Of a stretch of DNA of 34,944 bases, positions 24,542 to 32,200 are shown piece by piece. A model generated the notes under the pieces. The model ran no database searches, was not told the origin of the DNA, and saw only the letters and a list, made by a program, of their open reading frames with translations. Source of the DNA: Oxalobacteraceae bacterium UBA6018 (GTDB lineage: Bacteria; Pseudomonadota; Gammaproteobacteria; Burkholderiales; Burkholderiaceae_D); NCBI GenBank assembly GCA_002428015.1, contig DIZW01000003.1, positions 41,987-76,930 of the forward strand, read 5' to 3'. Position numbers and translations under genes: made by a program. The first letter of the stretch is position 1. The number at the start of each line of letters is the position of its first letter.

Positions 24542-26062
24542 CTAGGCCACCGGCAGGGTGATCGTCACGCACAGACCGCCGCCGTCGCGGTTCTGCGCGA
24601 CGATGGTGCCGCCGTGGGCACTGATCACGCGCTGGGCGATCGCAAGCCCCAGCCCATGCCCATCCACGTCGTTGGAGGTGGCGTTGGAGCGGAAGAAGGG
24701 CTCGAAGATGGCGTTCAGGTCGGCCGGCGCGACACCCGGCCCCTGGTCGAGGACTGCGACGCTCACCTGCGCGGCGCTGGCAGACACGTCGATGCCGACG
24801 GCGCCGCCCGGCGGGCTATGCTTGATGGCGTTCCTTACCACGTTTTCGATCGCGGGCCACAGCAGGTCGGGCGCGCCACGCACGTTGACGATAGCCAGGC
24901 CGCTCACTTCGATGCGGCGCTGGCTCTGTTCCGCTTCAAAACGGGCATCGCTGGCGATCTCCTCGACCAGCTCCATGATCGCGATGTCTTCCTTGACGGG
25001 CAGCGCCGGGGCCGCGTCCAGGCGCGATAAGGTCAGCAGCTCACCGAGCAGTTTATCCATGCGTACGCTCTCGCGTTCGATGCGATCGAGCGAAGCGGCC
25101 AGCCGCTCGGGCTGCTGGTGCGCCAGGCCGATCGCCGCGTGCAGCCGCGCCAGCGGGGAGCGCAGCTCGTGCGAGACGTCGTGCAGCAGGCGGCGCTGGC
25201 CTTCCATCAGTGTCCGCAGCCGGCCGCTCATGCGGTCGAAATCGCGCCCAAGGTCGGCCAGTTCATCGCCGCGCACCTTCCCCGCAGCGCCGAAGCGCGG
25301 CGCCAGGTCACCTGCGGCGGCAGCCTCGAATGCGCTGCGCAGCGCGCGGATCGGCCGTGAAAAATACCACGCTAGCAGGGCCGCGAACAACAGGCTGGCG
25401 AGGATCGCGCCGATCATTGTAATGTAGGGGAAAAAATGGTGCTCCGGCGGCTGTCCGCCAGGGCCACCGGGGCCGCCCGGTCCGCCGTGATCGCCCAGTC
25501 CACCAGGGCCGCCCGGTCCGCCGTGACCGTCCGGGCCACCAGCAAGGCCCATTCCCGGGCCGCCAAGCACGCCGCCACCCGGTCCGTGCGTCCCGGAGCG
25601 CAGCACGTGGCGCAGTTCGTCCTGCGGCAGCGCGCCCGGTCCGCGATGGCGTTCGCCCAGCCAGCGCAGGAACACCAGGTAGCGCGTGCCGTCGGGTGCG
25701 GTCAGCATGCGCACCACGTTATGGCGCGATCCGTCGGCCAGCAGCGCCGCCGCTTCCGCGCGCAGTTCCGGCGTCACCAGGCGGCCCAGCATGTCGTGGC
25801 CGGTGTCGTCCTCGATCACGTACAGGCTGTAGCGCGTCGATTCGTTGATCAGTTCACGCAAGGCCTCCTTGCCGCCATGCTTGAGCGTCACGGCCGCCGA
25901 GTCGATCAGGAATTCGGCGGCGCGGCTGGTGTCGATCACTGGATGGGCGTTCGACTGCGCCCGGCTTTGGTCGCGCAGCCAGAACACCGTGCCCACACCG
26001 ATCGTCGCGGCCAGCTGGGCCAGCAGGATCGACAGGAAGAACTTCCAGAACAGGCGGCCCAT
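24542..26062 (-). CDS. CpxA-like sensor histidine kinase with Gly/His-rich periplasmic loop
   Basis: This 506-residue inner-membrane kinase has TM1 at about residues 8-29 and a periplasmic region 30-211. TM2 is at about 212-235, HAMP to about 285, and the HisKA motif HDVSHELRSPLARLH carries phospho-acceptor H298. The HATPase_c domain follows with NVVRNAIKHSPPGG, DQGPGV and GHGLGLAI. The order R then A, the divergent Spy/CpxP-like gene and the CpxR box point to an envelope-stress (Cpx) system. The unusual part is residues 158-209 of the sensor loop, a Gly/Pro/His low-complexity run coded by a partial 36-base repeat, which may bind metal or simply be flexible. It starts 3 bases after the response-regulator stop. 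Confidence 0.92.
   Translation of the reverse strand: MGRLFWKFFLSILLAQLAATIGVGTVFWLRDQSRAQSNAHPVIDTSRAAEFLIDSAAVTLKHGGKEALRELINESTRYSLYVIEDDTGHDMLGRLVTPELRAEAAALLADGSRHNVVRMLTAPDGTRYLVFLRWLGERHRGPGALPQDELRHVLRSGTHGPGGGVLGGPGMGLAGGPDGHGGPGGPGGLGDHGGPGGPGGPGGQPPEHHFFPYITMIGAILASLLFAALLAWYFSRPIRALRSAFEAAAAGDLAPRFGAAGKVRGDELADLGRDFDRMSGRLRTLMEGQRRLLHDVSHELRSPLARLHAAIGLAHQQPERLAASLDRIERESVRMDKLLGELLTLSRLDAAPALPVKEDIAIMELVEEIASDARFEAEQSQRRIEVSGLAIVNVRGAPDLLWPAIENVVRNAIKHSPPGGAVGIDVSASAAQVSVAVLDQGPGVAPADLNAIFEPFFRSNATSNDVDGHGLGLAIAQRVISAHGGTIVAQNRDGGGLCVTITLPVA
25464..25535 (-). repeat. Two 36-bp direct repeats coding Gly-Gly-Pro units
   Basis: Copies starting at 25464 and 25500 share a 20-base core (GGCCGCCCGGTCCGCCGTGA on the plus strand) and code 12-residue Gly/Pro/His units in the sensor loop of the kinase. 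Copy number is likely to vary between strains. Confidence 0.75.
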
Positions 26063-26065
26063 GCG

Positions 26066-26752
26066 TCAGTCGCGAATGAGCTGGTAGCCGAGCCGGTACA
26101 CGGTCTGCAGGCAGGAGCGGCCGTCGGCGAGGGTGCCCAGTTTGTGCCGCAGGCTGCTCAAATGGACGTCGATATTGCGGTCGAAGCGCGCCATCGGGCG
26201 GCCCAGCCCCTGCTCGGACAACTCGTTCTTGCTGACCGGGCGGCCGGCGTTGCGGGCCAGGACTTCGAGCAGATTGAATTCGGTACTGGTCAGTTCAAGC
26301 GCCTTGCCGTCCCAGCTGGCCCGGCGCTGCTCCGGCTGCATGGACAACTTGCCTACGGCGAGCGTGATCCCGTCCTCGTCGCGCCGCACGCCGTTGGTGC
26401 GGCGCAGGATGGCGCGGATGCGCGCCGTCAGTTCGCGCGGCGTGCACGGCTTGGTGACATAGTCGTCAGCGCCCAGTTCCAGCCCGAGGATACGGTCGGT
26501 GTCGTCGCCGCGCCCGGTCAGCATCAGCACCGGCATGTGGCTCTTGGCGCGGATTCGGCGCAGGGTTTCTAGCCCGTTCATGTGGGGCATCATCACGTCG
26601 AGGACGGCGATGGCGTGCTGCCCGGTGAGCGCTTCGCGCGCGCCGGCCTCGCCGTCATGGGCGCAGGTGACGCGAAAGCCCTCCTGCTCCAGGTATTCCT
26701 GGAACATGCCGACCAGTTCGACGTCGTCGTCGATTAACAAGACCTTGTTCAT
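26066..26752 (-). CDS. CpxR-like OmpR-family response regulator
   Basis: This 228-residue regulator has a receiver domain starting MNKVLLIDDDVELVGMF (acidic pocket D9-D10). The phospho-acceptor aspartate is in AVLDVMMPHMNG, the switch Thr in MLTGRGDDTD and the Lys in DDYVTKPC. The C-terminal OmpR winged helix covers about residues 130-228 with ELTSTEFNLLEVLARNAGRP and DVHLSSLRHKLG. The start ATG at 26752 matches the receiver start; a 14-codon upstream extension lacks support. The promoter region carries an exact GTAAA-N5-GTAAA CpxR box 52 bases upstream, so autoregulation is likely. The kinase gene follows after 3 bases. Confidence 0.94.
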   Translation of the reverse strand: MNKVLLIDDDVELVGMFQEYLEQEGFRVTCAHDGEAGAREALTGQHAIAVLDVMMPHMNGLETLRRIRAKSHMPVLMLTGRGDDTDRILGLELGADDYVTKPCTPRELTARIRAILRRTNGVRRDEDGITLAVGKLSMQPEQRRASWDGKALELTSTEFNLLEVLARNAGRPVSKNELSEQGLGRPMARFDRNIDVHLSSLRHKLGTLADGRSCLQTVYRLGYQLIRD

Positions 26753-26803
26753 TCGGCGATCATAGCAAATCGGCCGCCGCCAGGCCCATTTCATGCGCCT
26801 GTC

Positions 26804-26818
26804 TTTACGTGTTTTTAC
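26804..26818 (-). promoter_or_regulatory. Exact CpxR box (GTAAA-N5-GTAAA)
   Basis: On the minus strand GTAAA occurs at 26814-26818 and 26804-26808, separated by exactly 5 bases: the E. coli CpxR consensus. A third TTTAC (plus strand) lies at 26835-26839, 21 bases, or about two helical turns, from the second. The site lies between the divergent cpxR-like and spy-like genes and can serve both. Confidence 0.8.
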
Positions 26819-26887
26819 ATCGCCCTAACAGCGCTTTACAGACCCGCCACAGAGAATGGAGCCTTCGATAACACCACTGGAGTTCGT

Positions 26888-27382
26888 ATGAACGGGAGTA
26901 TGAAAGCGAATATGAAAAGCATCAGCTGCGTTACCTTGTTGTTGGCAGCTGCCGCATGCGGCGGCGCCATCGCCGCCGAGGTGCCGGACATGCCGCCACC
27001 CGGGCCGCTGATGGAGATGCATGGCCATCCAGGCCACGGCATGGGACCAATGGGCCGCCACATGGCGAACCTGTCGGACGCCCAGGACGACAAGATCTTC
27101 GCCATCATGCACGCTCAGGAGCCGCAGCGGCGCGAACAGGAACGTGCGGCGCGCAAGGCCCACGAGGCCTTACGTGCCATGGTCGACGCTGGCCAGTTCG
27201 ACGAGGCCAAGGCGGGCGCGCTGGCGCAGGCCGAGGGCAGAGCCGTGGCGACGCTGGCCCTGCTGCAGGCGCGCACCGACGCCCAGGTCCAGGCCGTACT
27301 CACGCCGGAACAGCGTCAACAGATGCACGACATGCACCCGCAGCGCGGCCCGCGCCAAGAATCGAAACCTGAATCACACTAG
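26888..27382 (+). CDS. Spy/CpxP-family periplasmic stress protein
   Basis: This 164-residue exported protein has its signal sequence within residues 1-30 (LLLAAAACGGAIAA). The mature N-terminus is Met/His/Gly-rich (MEMHGHPGHGMGPMGRHM), then a helical body with two Spy-type motifs: LSDAQDDKIFAIM and LTPEQRQQMHDMH near the C-terminus. Spy is a periplasmic chaperone and CpxP inhibits CpxA; this protein could do either. GGAG lies 5 bases before the ATG at 26888; two more in-frame ATGs follow within 8 codons. It is transcribed divergently from the CpxR/CpxA-like genes with an exact CpxR box between, so it is probably a regulon member and feedback partner. The His/Met cluster suggests copper or zinc binding, which is inference. 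Confidence 0.88.
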   Translation: MNGSMKANMKSISCVTLLLAAAACGGAIAAEVPDMPPPGPLMEMHGHPGHGMGPMGRHMANLSDAQDDKIFAIMHAQEPQRREQERAARKAHEALRAMVDAGQFDEAKAGALAQAEGRAVATLALLQARTDAQVQAVLTPEQRQQMHDMHPQRGPRQESKPESH

Positions 27383-27404
27383 CGCGTAGGCGCGGGAGAC
27401 GCAT

Positions 27405-28307
27405 ATGCACGATCATCATAACGATCATGAGCCCAGCCAGGATCACGGCGACGACCATAGCCTCGAGCGGGATATCGCAACGATGTTGAACATGACAGCC
27501 AGTCGGCGCCAGTCGCTGCGCTGGCTGTTCGCGACCGCGGCGCTGCCGCTGGCCGGATGCGGCGGTGGCGGCGCCTCCTCGGAAGCGGCCGCGGCCAGCA
27601 CCGCGAGCGTGGGCACGGCCACGTCCACCGCGGGCGACAGTGTCAGCGCGTCCGGCGTCAGTTGCGCCGTCATACCCGAGGAGACCGGCGGCCCGTATCC
27701 TGGCGACGGCACCAACACCAACGCCAGCGGGGTGGCCAATGCCTTGATCCTGGCCGGCATCGTGCGCAGCGACATCCGCGCCAGCATCGCCGGGGCGAGC
27801 GGGGTGGCGGCCGGCGTGCCGCTCACGCTCAAGCTCCAGCTGCTGAACGTCACGTCGAGCTGCGCGTCGCTGGCCGGCGCCGCCGTCTATCTGTGGCACT
27901 GCGACCGGGACGGCCAGTATTCGATGTATTCGAGCGCGGTGGCGGGCGAAAACTACCTGCGCGGCGTGCAGCAGGCCGACAGCGATGGGGTGGTCACCTT
28001 CACCACGATCTTCCCGGGCTGCTATTCGGGCCGCATGCCGCACATTCACTTCGAGGTCTACCCCAGCCTGGCCAGCGCGACCAGCGCGGGCAACCGCATC
28101 AAGACCTCCCAGCTCGGCTTTCCCAGCGCGACGCTGACCGAGGCCTACACCGCGATCGGCTACGGCACCAGCGTGGGCAACCTGGCGAACATGAGCTACA
28201 CCACCGACCTCGTGTTCAGCGACGGTACCTCGCTGCAGATCGCCAGCGTCACCGGCAGCGTCAGCCAGGGCTACGTGGCCACGCTCACGGTAGGGGTTTC
28301 CCTCTAA
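27405..28307 (+). CDS. Intradiol ring-cleavage dioxygenase-like exported lipoprotein
   Basis: This 300-residue protein is related to the beta subunit of protocatechuate 3,4-dioxygenase. It opens with a His-rich leader (MHDHHNDHEPSQDHGDDHS), then a Tat-like SRRQSLRWLFATAALPLAGC segment (residues 33-52) with a lipobox LAGC, so it should be exported and lipidated. The catalytic fold shows the ETGGPYPGDG loop, AAVYLWHCDRDGQYS, then FPGCYSGRMPHIHFEVY with the Tyr and two His expected as Fe(III) ligands. An aromatic-degradation role is not implied by neighbours. CGGGAGAC 5 bases before the ATG at 27405 supports this start, so the His-rich leader is translated. It lies 22 bases after the Spy-like gene and is probably co-transcribed. 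Confidence 0.88.
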   Translation: MHDHHNDHEPSQDHGDDHSLERDIATMLNMTASRRQSLRWLFATAALPLAGCGGGGASSEAAAASTASVGTATSTAGDSVSASGVSCAVIPEETGGPYPGDGTNTNASGVANALILAGIVRSDIRASIAGASGVAAGVPLTLKLQLLNVTSSCASLAGAAVYLWHCDRDGQYSMYSSAVAGENYLRGVQQADSDGVVTFTTIFPGCYSGRMPHIHFEVYPSLASATSAGNRIKTSQLGFPSATLTEAYTAIGYGTSVGNLANMSYTTDLVFSDGTSLQIASVTGSVSQGYVATLTVGVSL

Positions 28308-28323
28308 TCCGAACGGGATCGGC

Positions 28324-28351
28324 GCACCGGATTGCCCGTACAATCCGGTGC
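28324..28351 (+). promoter_or_regulatory. Perfect inverted repeat ending at the hydrolase start codon
   Basis: GCACCGGATTG and CAATCCGGTGC (11-base arms, 6-base loop) abut the ATG at 28352. A TACAAT hexamer (28339-28344) within it has -10 spacing that would put the transcript start at or next to the ATG, so the message may be leaderless. Otherwise the RNA hairpin would block initiation. Confidence 0.5.
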
Positions 28352-29149
28352 ATGGCTAAACCGATCATTCATTTCTCGCACGGGAACAGCTTCCCGGCCG
28401 GTAGCTACCGCCAGTTCCTGCGCAACCTGGAAGATGAGTTCGACGTGCGCGCGGTGGACATGTACGGCCACGATCCGGCCTATCCGGTCACCGACGGCTG
28501 GTCGCACCTGGCCGACCAGCTGATCGCCCAGGTTGAAGGCTACGGCGAACCGGTCATCCTGCTCGGCCATTCGCTGGGCGGCATGCTCAGCCTGATGGCG
28601 GCCGAGCGCCGCGCGGAGCTGGCGCGCTGCGTGGTGATGCTGGACTCGCCGGTGGTGGCGGGCTGGCGCGCCGCGCTGCTGCGCTTCGTCCGCTGGGGCG
28701 GCTGGGTGTCGCGCTTCTCGCCGGGTAAGCTGTCGCAGCGGCGCCGCAAGCTGTGGCCCTCGCGCGAGGCGGCCTACGCCCACTTCGTGTCCAAGCCCTT
28801 GTTCGCCGGCTTCGCGCCCGGTGTGCTGGACGACTACCTCGAGCACGGCCTGGAACCCCATGCGGATGGGGTGCAGCTGCGTTTTTCGCGCGATGTCGAA
28901 ACCGAGATCTATAACGCGCTCCCGCATCACATCGGGCGCCTGACCGCGGCCGGCTTCCCGGTGCCGGTGGGTTTCATCGGCGGGACCGACTCGGTCGAGC
29001 TGCGCCAGGCCGGGCTGGCCGGTACGCGGCGCCTGGTCGGCGCCAATTTCAGCTGGATCGAAGGCGGCCATTTGTTCCCGCTCGCCTCGCCGGCGCTGGC
29101 GGCCGAGCTGACCCGCGCCATGATAGAACGGCTGAGGCGGCCGGCGTAA
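28352..29149 (+). CDS. Alpha/beta hydrolase
   Basis: This 265-residue cytoplasmic hydrolase has the HGNSFPAGSYR oxyanion loop (residues 10-20), the nucleophile elbow GHSLGG with S74, and the C-terminal histidine in IEGGHLFPL. The cap region (about 105-185) is Arg- and Trp-rich. Substrate is unknown; esterase or lactonase activity is possible. A longer frame starting at 27557 runs through the dioxygenase gene in another frame and is a shadow. The ATG at 28352 follows directly after a perfect inverted repeat and has no Shine-Dalgarno. It precedes dcd by 71 bases. Confidence 0.88.
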   Translation: MAKPIIHFSHGNSFPAGSYRQFLRNLEDEFDVRAVDMYGHDPAYPVTDGWSHLADQLIAQVEGYGEPVILLGHSLGGMLSLMAAERRAELARCVVMLDSPVVAGWRAALLRFVRWGGWVSRFSPGKLSQRRRKLWPSREAAYAHFVSKPLFAGFAPGVLDDYLEHGLEPHADGVQLRFSRDVETEIYNALPHHIGRLTAAGFPVPVGFIGGTDSVELRQAGLAGTRRLVGANFSWIEGGHLFPLASPALAAELTRAMIERLRRPA

Positions 29150-29179
29150 ACCTACTTGAACGCCGCGCTTTCGCGTAAA

Positions 29180-29222
29180 ATCGCGGGGTTTCCCCCTGCT
29201 ATATCAAAGAAAGCCCCGCGAT
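29180..29222 (+). promoter_or_regulatory. dcd leader hairpin including the start codon
   Basis: ATCGCGGGG (29180-29188) pairs perfectly with CCCCGCGAT (29214-29222), the last two bases being the AU of the dcd start codon. Three more weaker pairs extend inward. A TAAAAT hexamer (29176-29181) overlaps the left arm, so if it is the -10, only part of the left arm would be in the RNA. Confidence 0.45.
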
Positions 29223-29787
29223 GACAATCAAAAGCGACAAATGGATCCGCCGCACGGCCGCCGCCACCGGCATGATCGAACCGTTCGAACCCGGCCAGGT
29301 GCGCGAAGTTGACGGGCGCAAGATCATCTCCTACGGCACCTCCTCGTACGGTTACGATATCCGCTGCGCCGACGAATTCAAGGTGTTCACGAACATTAAC
29401 AGCACCATCGTCGACCCGAAGAACTTCGACTCGAACTCCTTCGTCGACATCAAGAGCGACGTGTGCATCATCCCGCCGAACTCGTTCGCGCTGGCGCGCA
29501 CGATCGAGTACTTCCGCATTCCACGCAACGTGCTCACGGTCTGCCTCGGCAAATCGACCTATGCGCGCTGTGGCATCATCGTCAACGTGACGCCGTTCGA
29601 GCCGGAGTGGGAAGGCTACGTGACGCTCGAATTCTCCAACACCACGCCGCTGCCGGCCAAGATCTACGCCGGCGAAGGCTGCGCGCAGGTGCTGTTCTTC
29701 GAGAGCGACGAAGTGTGCGAGACCTCGTACAAGGACCGCGGCGGCAAGTACCAGGGCCAGCATGGCGTGACCTTGCCGAAGACCTGA
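29221..29787 (+). CDS. dcd: dCTP deaminase
   Basis: This 188-residue trimeric enzyme converts dCTP to dUTP, feeding thymidylate synthesis. Family motifs are SSYGYDIRC near residues 41-49, the LGKSTYARCGI helix, and VNVTPFEPEWEGYVTLEF with the catalytic glutamate in LEF. The C-terminal KYQGQHGVTLPKT closes over the nucleotide. Length matches the family. A strong bidirectional terminator follows 40 bases downstream. The start lies in a palindromic leader. Codons are conserved in style with the neighbours and there is nothing odd in the protein. Confidence 0.97.
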   Translation: MTIKSDKWIRRTAAATGMIEPFEPGQVREVDGRKIISYGTSSYGYDIRCADEFKVFTNINSTIVDPKNFDSNSFVDIKSDVCIIPPNSFALARTIEYFRIPRNVLTVCLGKSTYARCGIIVNVTPFEPEWEGYVTLEFSNTTPLPAKIYAGEGCAQVLFFESDEVCETSYKDRGGKYQGQHGVTLPKT

Positions 29788-29827
29788 GAGCTTGAGCGTA
29801 TTTCGATCCGGCCGCAGGCCGCAGGCG

Positions 29828-29858
29828 AAAAAAAAGGAACCGCGCGGTTCCTTTTTTT
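29828..29858. terminator. Bidirectional intrinsic terminator, dcd and decarboxylase
   Basis: The perfect palindrome GGAACCGCGCGGTTCC is flanked by a run of 8 A on the left and 7 T on the right, so it works on both strands. It lies between the convergent dcd and decarboxylase genes, whose stops are 40 and 17 bases away. Confidence 0.93.
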
Positions 29859-29874
29859 GTGGGCGGACTAGGCC

Positions 29875-32130
29875 TTATGCCTGGCGGACGCAGTCCACGA
29901 AGTAGCCGCGCTTGCCGTCCACCTCGCGCTTGACCAGCCCATGCACGTCGGTCTCGAAGCCGGGGAAGCGCTCGTTGAAGTCGCGCGCGAAGCGCAGGTA
30001 GTCGACGATGGTCTTGTTGAAACGCTCGCCGGGAATGAGCAGCGGAATGCCGGGCGGGTAGGGCGTCAGCAGGATCGCGGTGATGCGCCCTTCGAGCTCC
30101 TCGATGGCCACGCGGTCGATCTCGCGGTGGGCCATCTTGGCGAAGGCGTCGGACGGCTTCATCGCCGGGATCATGTCCGACAAATACATCTCCGTGGTCA
30201 GGCGCGCCACATCGTAGGCCTTGTAGAAGTCGTGGATCTGCTGGCACAGGTCGCGCAGGCCCATCGCCTCGTAGCGCGGATTGGCCGCCGCGAACTCGGG
30301 CAGGATGCGCCACATCGGCTGGTTCTTGTCGTAGTCGTCCTTGAACTGCTGCAGCGCGGTGACCAGCGTGTTCCAGCGGCCCTTGGTGATCCCGATGGTG
30401 AACATGATGAAGAACGAGTACAGCCCGCACTTCTCGATGATCACGCCGTGCTCCGCCAGGTACTTGGTCACGATCGAGGCCGGGATGCCGGACTCGCCGA
30501 ACTGGCCGTCCAGCGACAGGCCGGGCGTGACCACGGTGGCCTTGATCGGGTCGAGCATGTTGAAGCCCGGCGCCAGCTTGCCGAAGCCGTGCCAGTCGTC
30601 CTCGGCGCGGATCATCCAGTCGGACTGGGTGCCGATGCCTTCCTCGGAGAAGGTGTCCGGGCCCCATACCTTGAACCACCAGTCCTGGCCCCATTCGGCG
30701 TCGACCTTCTTCATGGCGCGGCGGAAGTCCAGCGCCTCCAGGATCGATTCTTCCACCAGCGCGGTGCCGCCCGGCGCTTCCATCATGGCCGCGGCCACGT
30801 CGCACGAGGCGATGATCGAGTACTGCGGCGAGGTCGAGGTGTGCATCAGGTAGGCCTCGTTGAAGGCGTCCTGGTCCAGCTTGACCGACTCCGACTCGCG
30901 CACCAGCACCTGGGAGGCCTGCGACAGGCCGGCCAGCAGCTTGTGGGTCGACTGGGTCGAGAAGATCATCGATTCCTTGGCGCGCGGGCGGTCGCGGCCG
31001 ATCGCGTGCATGTTCTTGTAGAAGTCGTGGAAGGTGGCGTGCGGCAGCCAGGCTTCGTCGAAGTGCAGGGTGTCGATCTTCCCGTCCAGCATCTCGCGCA
31101 GGGTCTCGACGTTGTAGACCACGCCGTCGTAGGTGGACTGGGTGATGGTGAGGATGCGCGGCTTCTTGTTCGTCGCTTCGCGCGCGAACGGGTTCGCCTC
31201 GATCTTGCGGGCGATCGACTCCGGCGTGAATTCCTCGAGCGGGATGGGACCGATGATGCCGAGGTGGTTCCGGGTCGGCATCAGGAACACCGGAATGGCG
31301 CCGCACATGATGATCGAGTGCAGGATCGACTTGTGGCAGTTGCGGTCGACGACGACGATGTCGCCCGGCGCCACCGTCGAGTGCCACACCATCTTGTTGG
31401 AGGTGGAGGTGCCGTTGGTGACGAAGTAGCAGTGGTCGGCGTTGAAGATGCGCGCGGCGTTGCGCTCGGACTTGGCCACCGGGCCGGTGTGGTCGAGCAG
31501 CTGGCCGAGTTCCTCGACAGCGTTGCAGACGTCGGCGCGCAGCATGTTCTCGCCGAAGAACTGGTGGAACATCTGGCCGATCGGCGACTTCAGGAAGGCC
31601 ACGCCGCCCGAGTGGCCGGGGCAGTGCCAGGAATACGAGCCGTCGTTGGCGTAGTGGACCAGGGCGCGGAAGAAGGGCGGCGCCAGCCCGTCGAGGTAGG
31701 ACTTGGCTTCGCGGATGATGTGGCGCGCCACGAATTCAGGCGTGTCCTCGAACATGTGGATGAAGCCGTGCAGCTCGCGCAGGATGTCGTTGGGGATGTG
31801 GCGCGAGGTGCGCGTCTCGCCGTAGATGTAGATCGGGATGTCGGAATTCTTGTGGCGGATCTCGGCCACGAAGGCGCGCAGCGCGGTCAGGGCCGAATCG
31901 GTCTCCTCGACCGAGCCGCTGCCGAACTCCTCGTCGTCGATCGAGAGCACGAAGGCCGAGGCGCGCGACTGCTGCTGCGCGAACTGGGCCAGGTCGCCGT
32001 AGCTGGTCAGGCCGAGCACTTCCATGCCTTCCTTTTCCATCGCGGCGGCCAGCGCGCGTATGCCAAGGCCGGACGTGTTCTCGGAACGGAAATCCTCGTC
32101 GATGATGACGATGGGGAAACGAAATTTCAT
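29875..32130 (-). CDS. Arginine/lysine/ornithine decarboxylase (PLP, AdiA/LdcA type)
   Basis: This 751-residue fold-type I PLP enzyme decarboxylates a basic amino acid to a polyamine (agmatine, cadaverine or putrescine). An N-terminal wing domain (about 1-130, FPIVIIDEDFRSENTSG) precedes the PLP core. The core has SYSWHCPGHSGGVAFLKSP, FVTNGTSTSNK, DRNCHKSILHSIIMCGA, the HFDEAW aspartate, and the Schiff-base lysine at about 397 in STQSTHKLLAGLSQAS. The C-terminal domain ends CVRQA. By layout it resembles P. aeruginosa LdcA as much as E. coli AdiA, so specificity is left open. The ATG at 32130 has GGAG 6 bases upstream; an in-frame extension to 32211 reads through the leader palindrome and was rejected. 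Confidence 0.92.
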   Translation of the reverse strand: MKFRFPIVIIDEDFRSENTSGLGIRALAAAMEKEGMEVLGLTSYGDLAQFAQQQSRASAFVLSIDDEEFGSGSVEETDSALTALRAFVAEIRHKNSDIPIYIYGETRTSRHIPNDILRELHGFIHMFEDTPEFVARHIIREAKSYLDGLAPPFFRALVHYANDGSYSWHCPGHSGGVAFLKSPIGQMFHQFFGENMLRADVCNAVEELGQLLDHTGPVAKSERNAARIFNADHCYFVTNGTSTSNKMVWHSTVAPGDIVVVDRNCHKSILHSIIMCGAIPVFLMPTRNHLGIIGPIPLEEFTPESIARKIEANPFAREATNKKPRILTITQSTYDGVVYNVETLREMLDGKIDTLHFDEAWLPHATFHDFYKNMHAIGRDRPRAKESMIFSTQSTHKLLAGLSQASQVLVRESESVKLDQDAFNEAYLMHTSTSPQYSIIASCDVAAAMMEAPGGTALVEESILEALDFRRAMKKVDAEWGQDWWFKVWGPDTFSEEGIGTQSDWMIRAEDDWHGFGKLAPGFNMLDPIKATVVTPGLSLDGQFGESGIPASIVTKYLAEHGVIIEKCGLYSFFIMFTIGITKGRWNTLVTALQQFKDDYDKNQPMWRILPEFAAANPRYEAMGLRDLCQQIHDFYKAYDVARLTTEMYLSDMIPAMKPSDAFAKMAHREIDRVAIEELEGRITAILLTPYPPGIPLLIPGERFNKTIVDYLRFARDFNERFPGFETDVHGLVKREVDGKRGYFVDCVRQA

Positions 32131-32146
32131 GGAGGTCTCCAAAGCG

Positions 32147-32200
32147 CGGCGCCGTGAGAGCCGTCCCCGCTTGCGCAAGGGGACGGCGCTCACGGCACCG
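32147..32200 (-). repeat. Long inverted repeat in the decarboxylase leader
   Basis: Arms of 22 bases (32147-32168 and 32179-32200) pair at 20 positions around a 10-base loop that itself holds the palindrome TTGCGCAA. On the sense (minus) strand a T run precedes the hairpin, so it is not a normal terminator in either direction. It lies just upstream of the Shine-Dalgarno and may be a structured 5' leader or a REP-like element. Confidence 0.7.

Noticed and set aside
27557..28351. Long in-frame extension of the hydrolase gene through the dioxygenase gene
   Set aside because: It is an alternative frame of the dioxygenase with Arg/Gly-rich content; the hydrolase fold begins at the ATG at 28352.
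29156..29181. TTGAAC and TAAAAT as a dcd promoter
   Set aside because: The spacer is only 14 bases, too short for a normal sigma-70 promoter; TAAAAT may still be a -10 on its own.
29941..32157. Plus-strand open frame of 738 codons antisense to the decarboxylase
   Set aside because: Shadow of a GC-rich gene whose minus-strand product has the full set of PLP-enzyme motifs.
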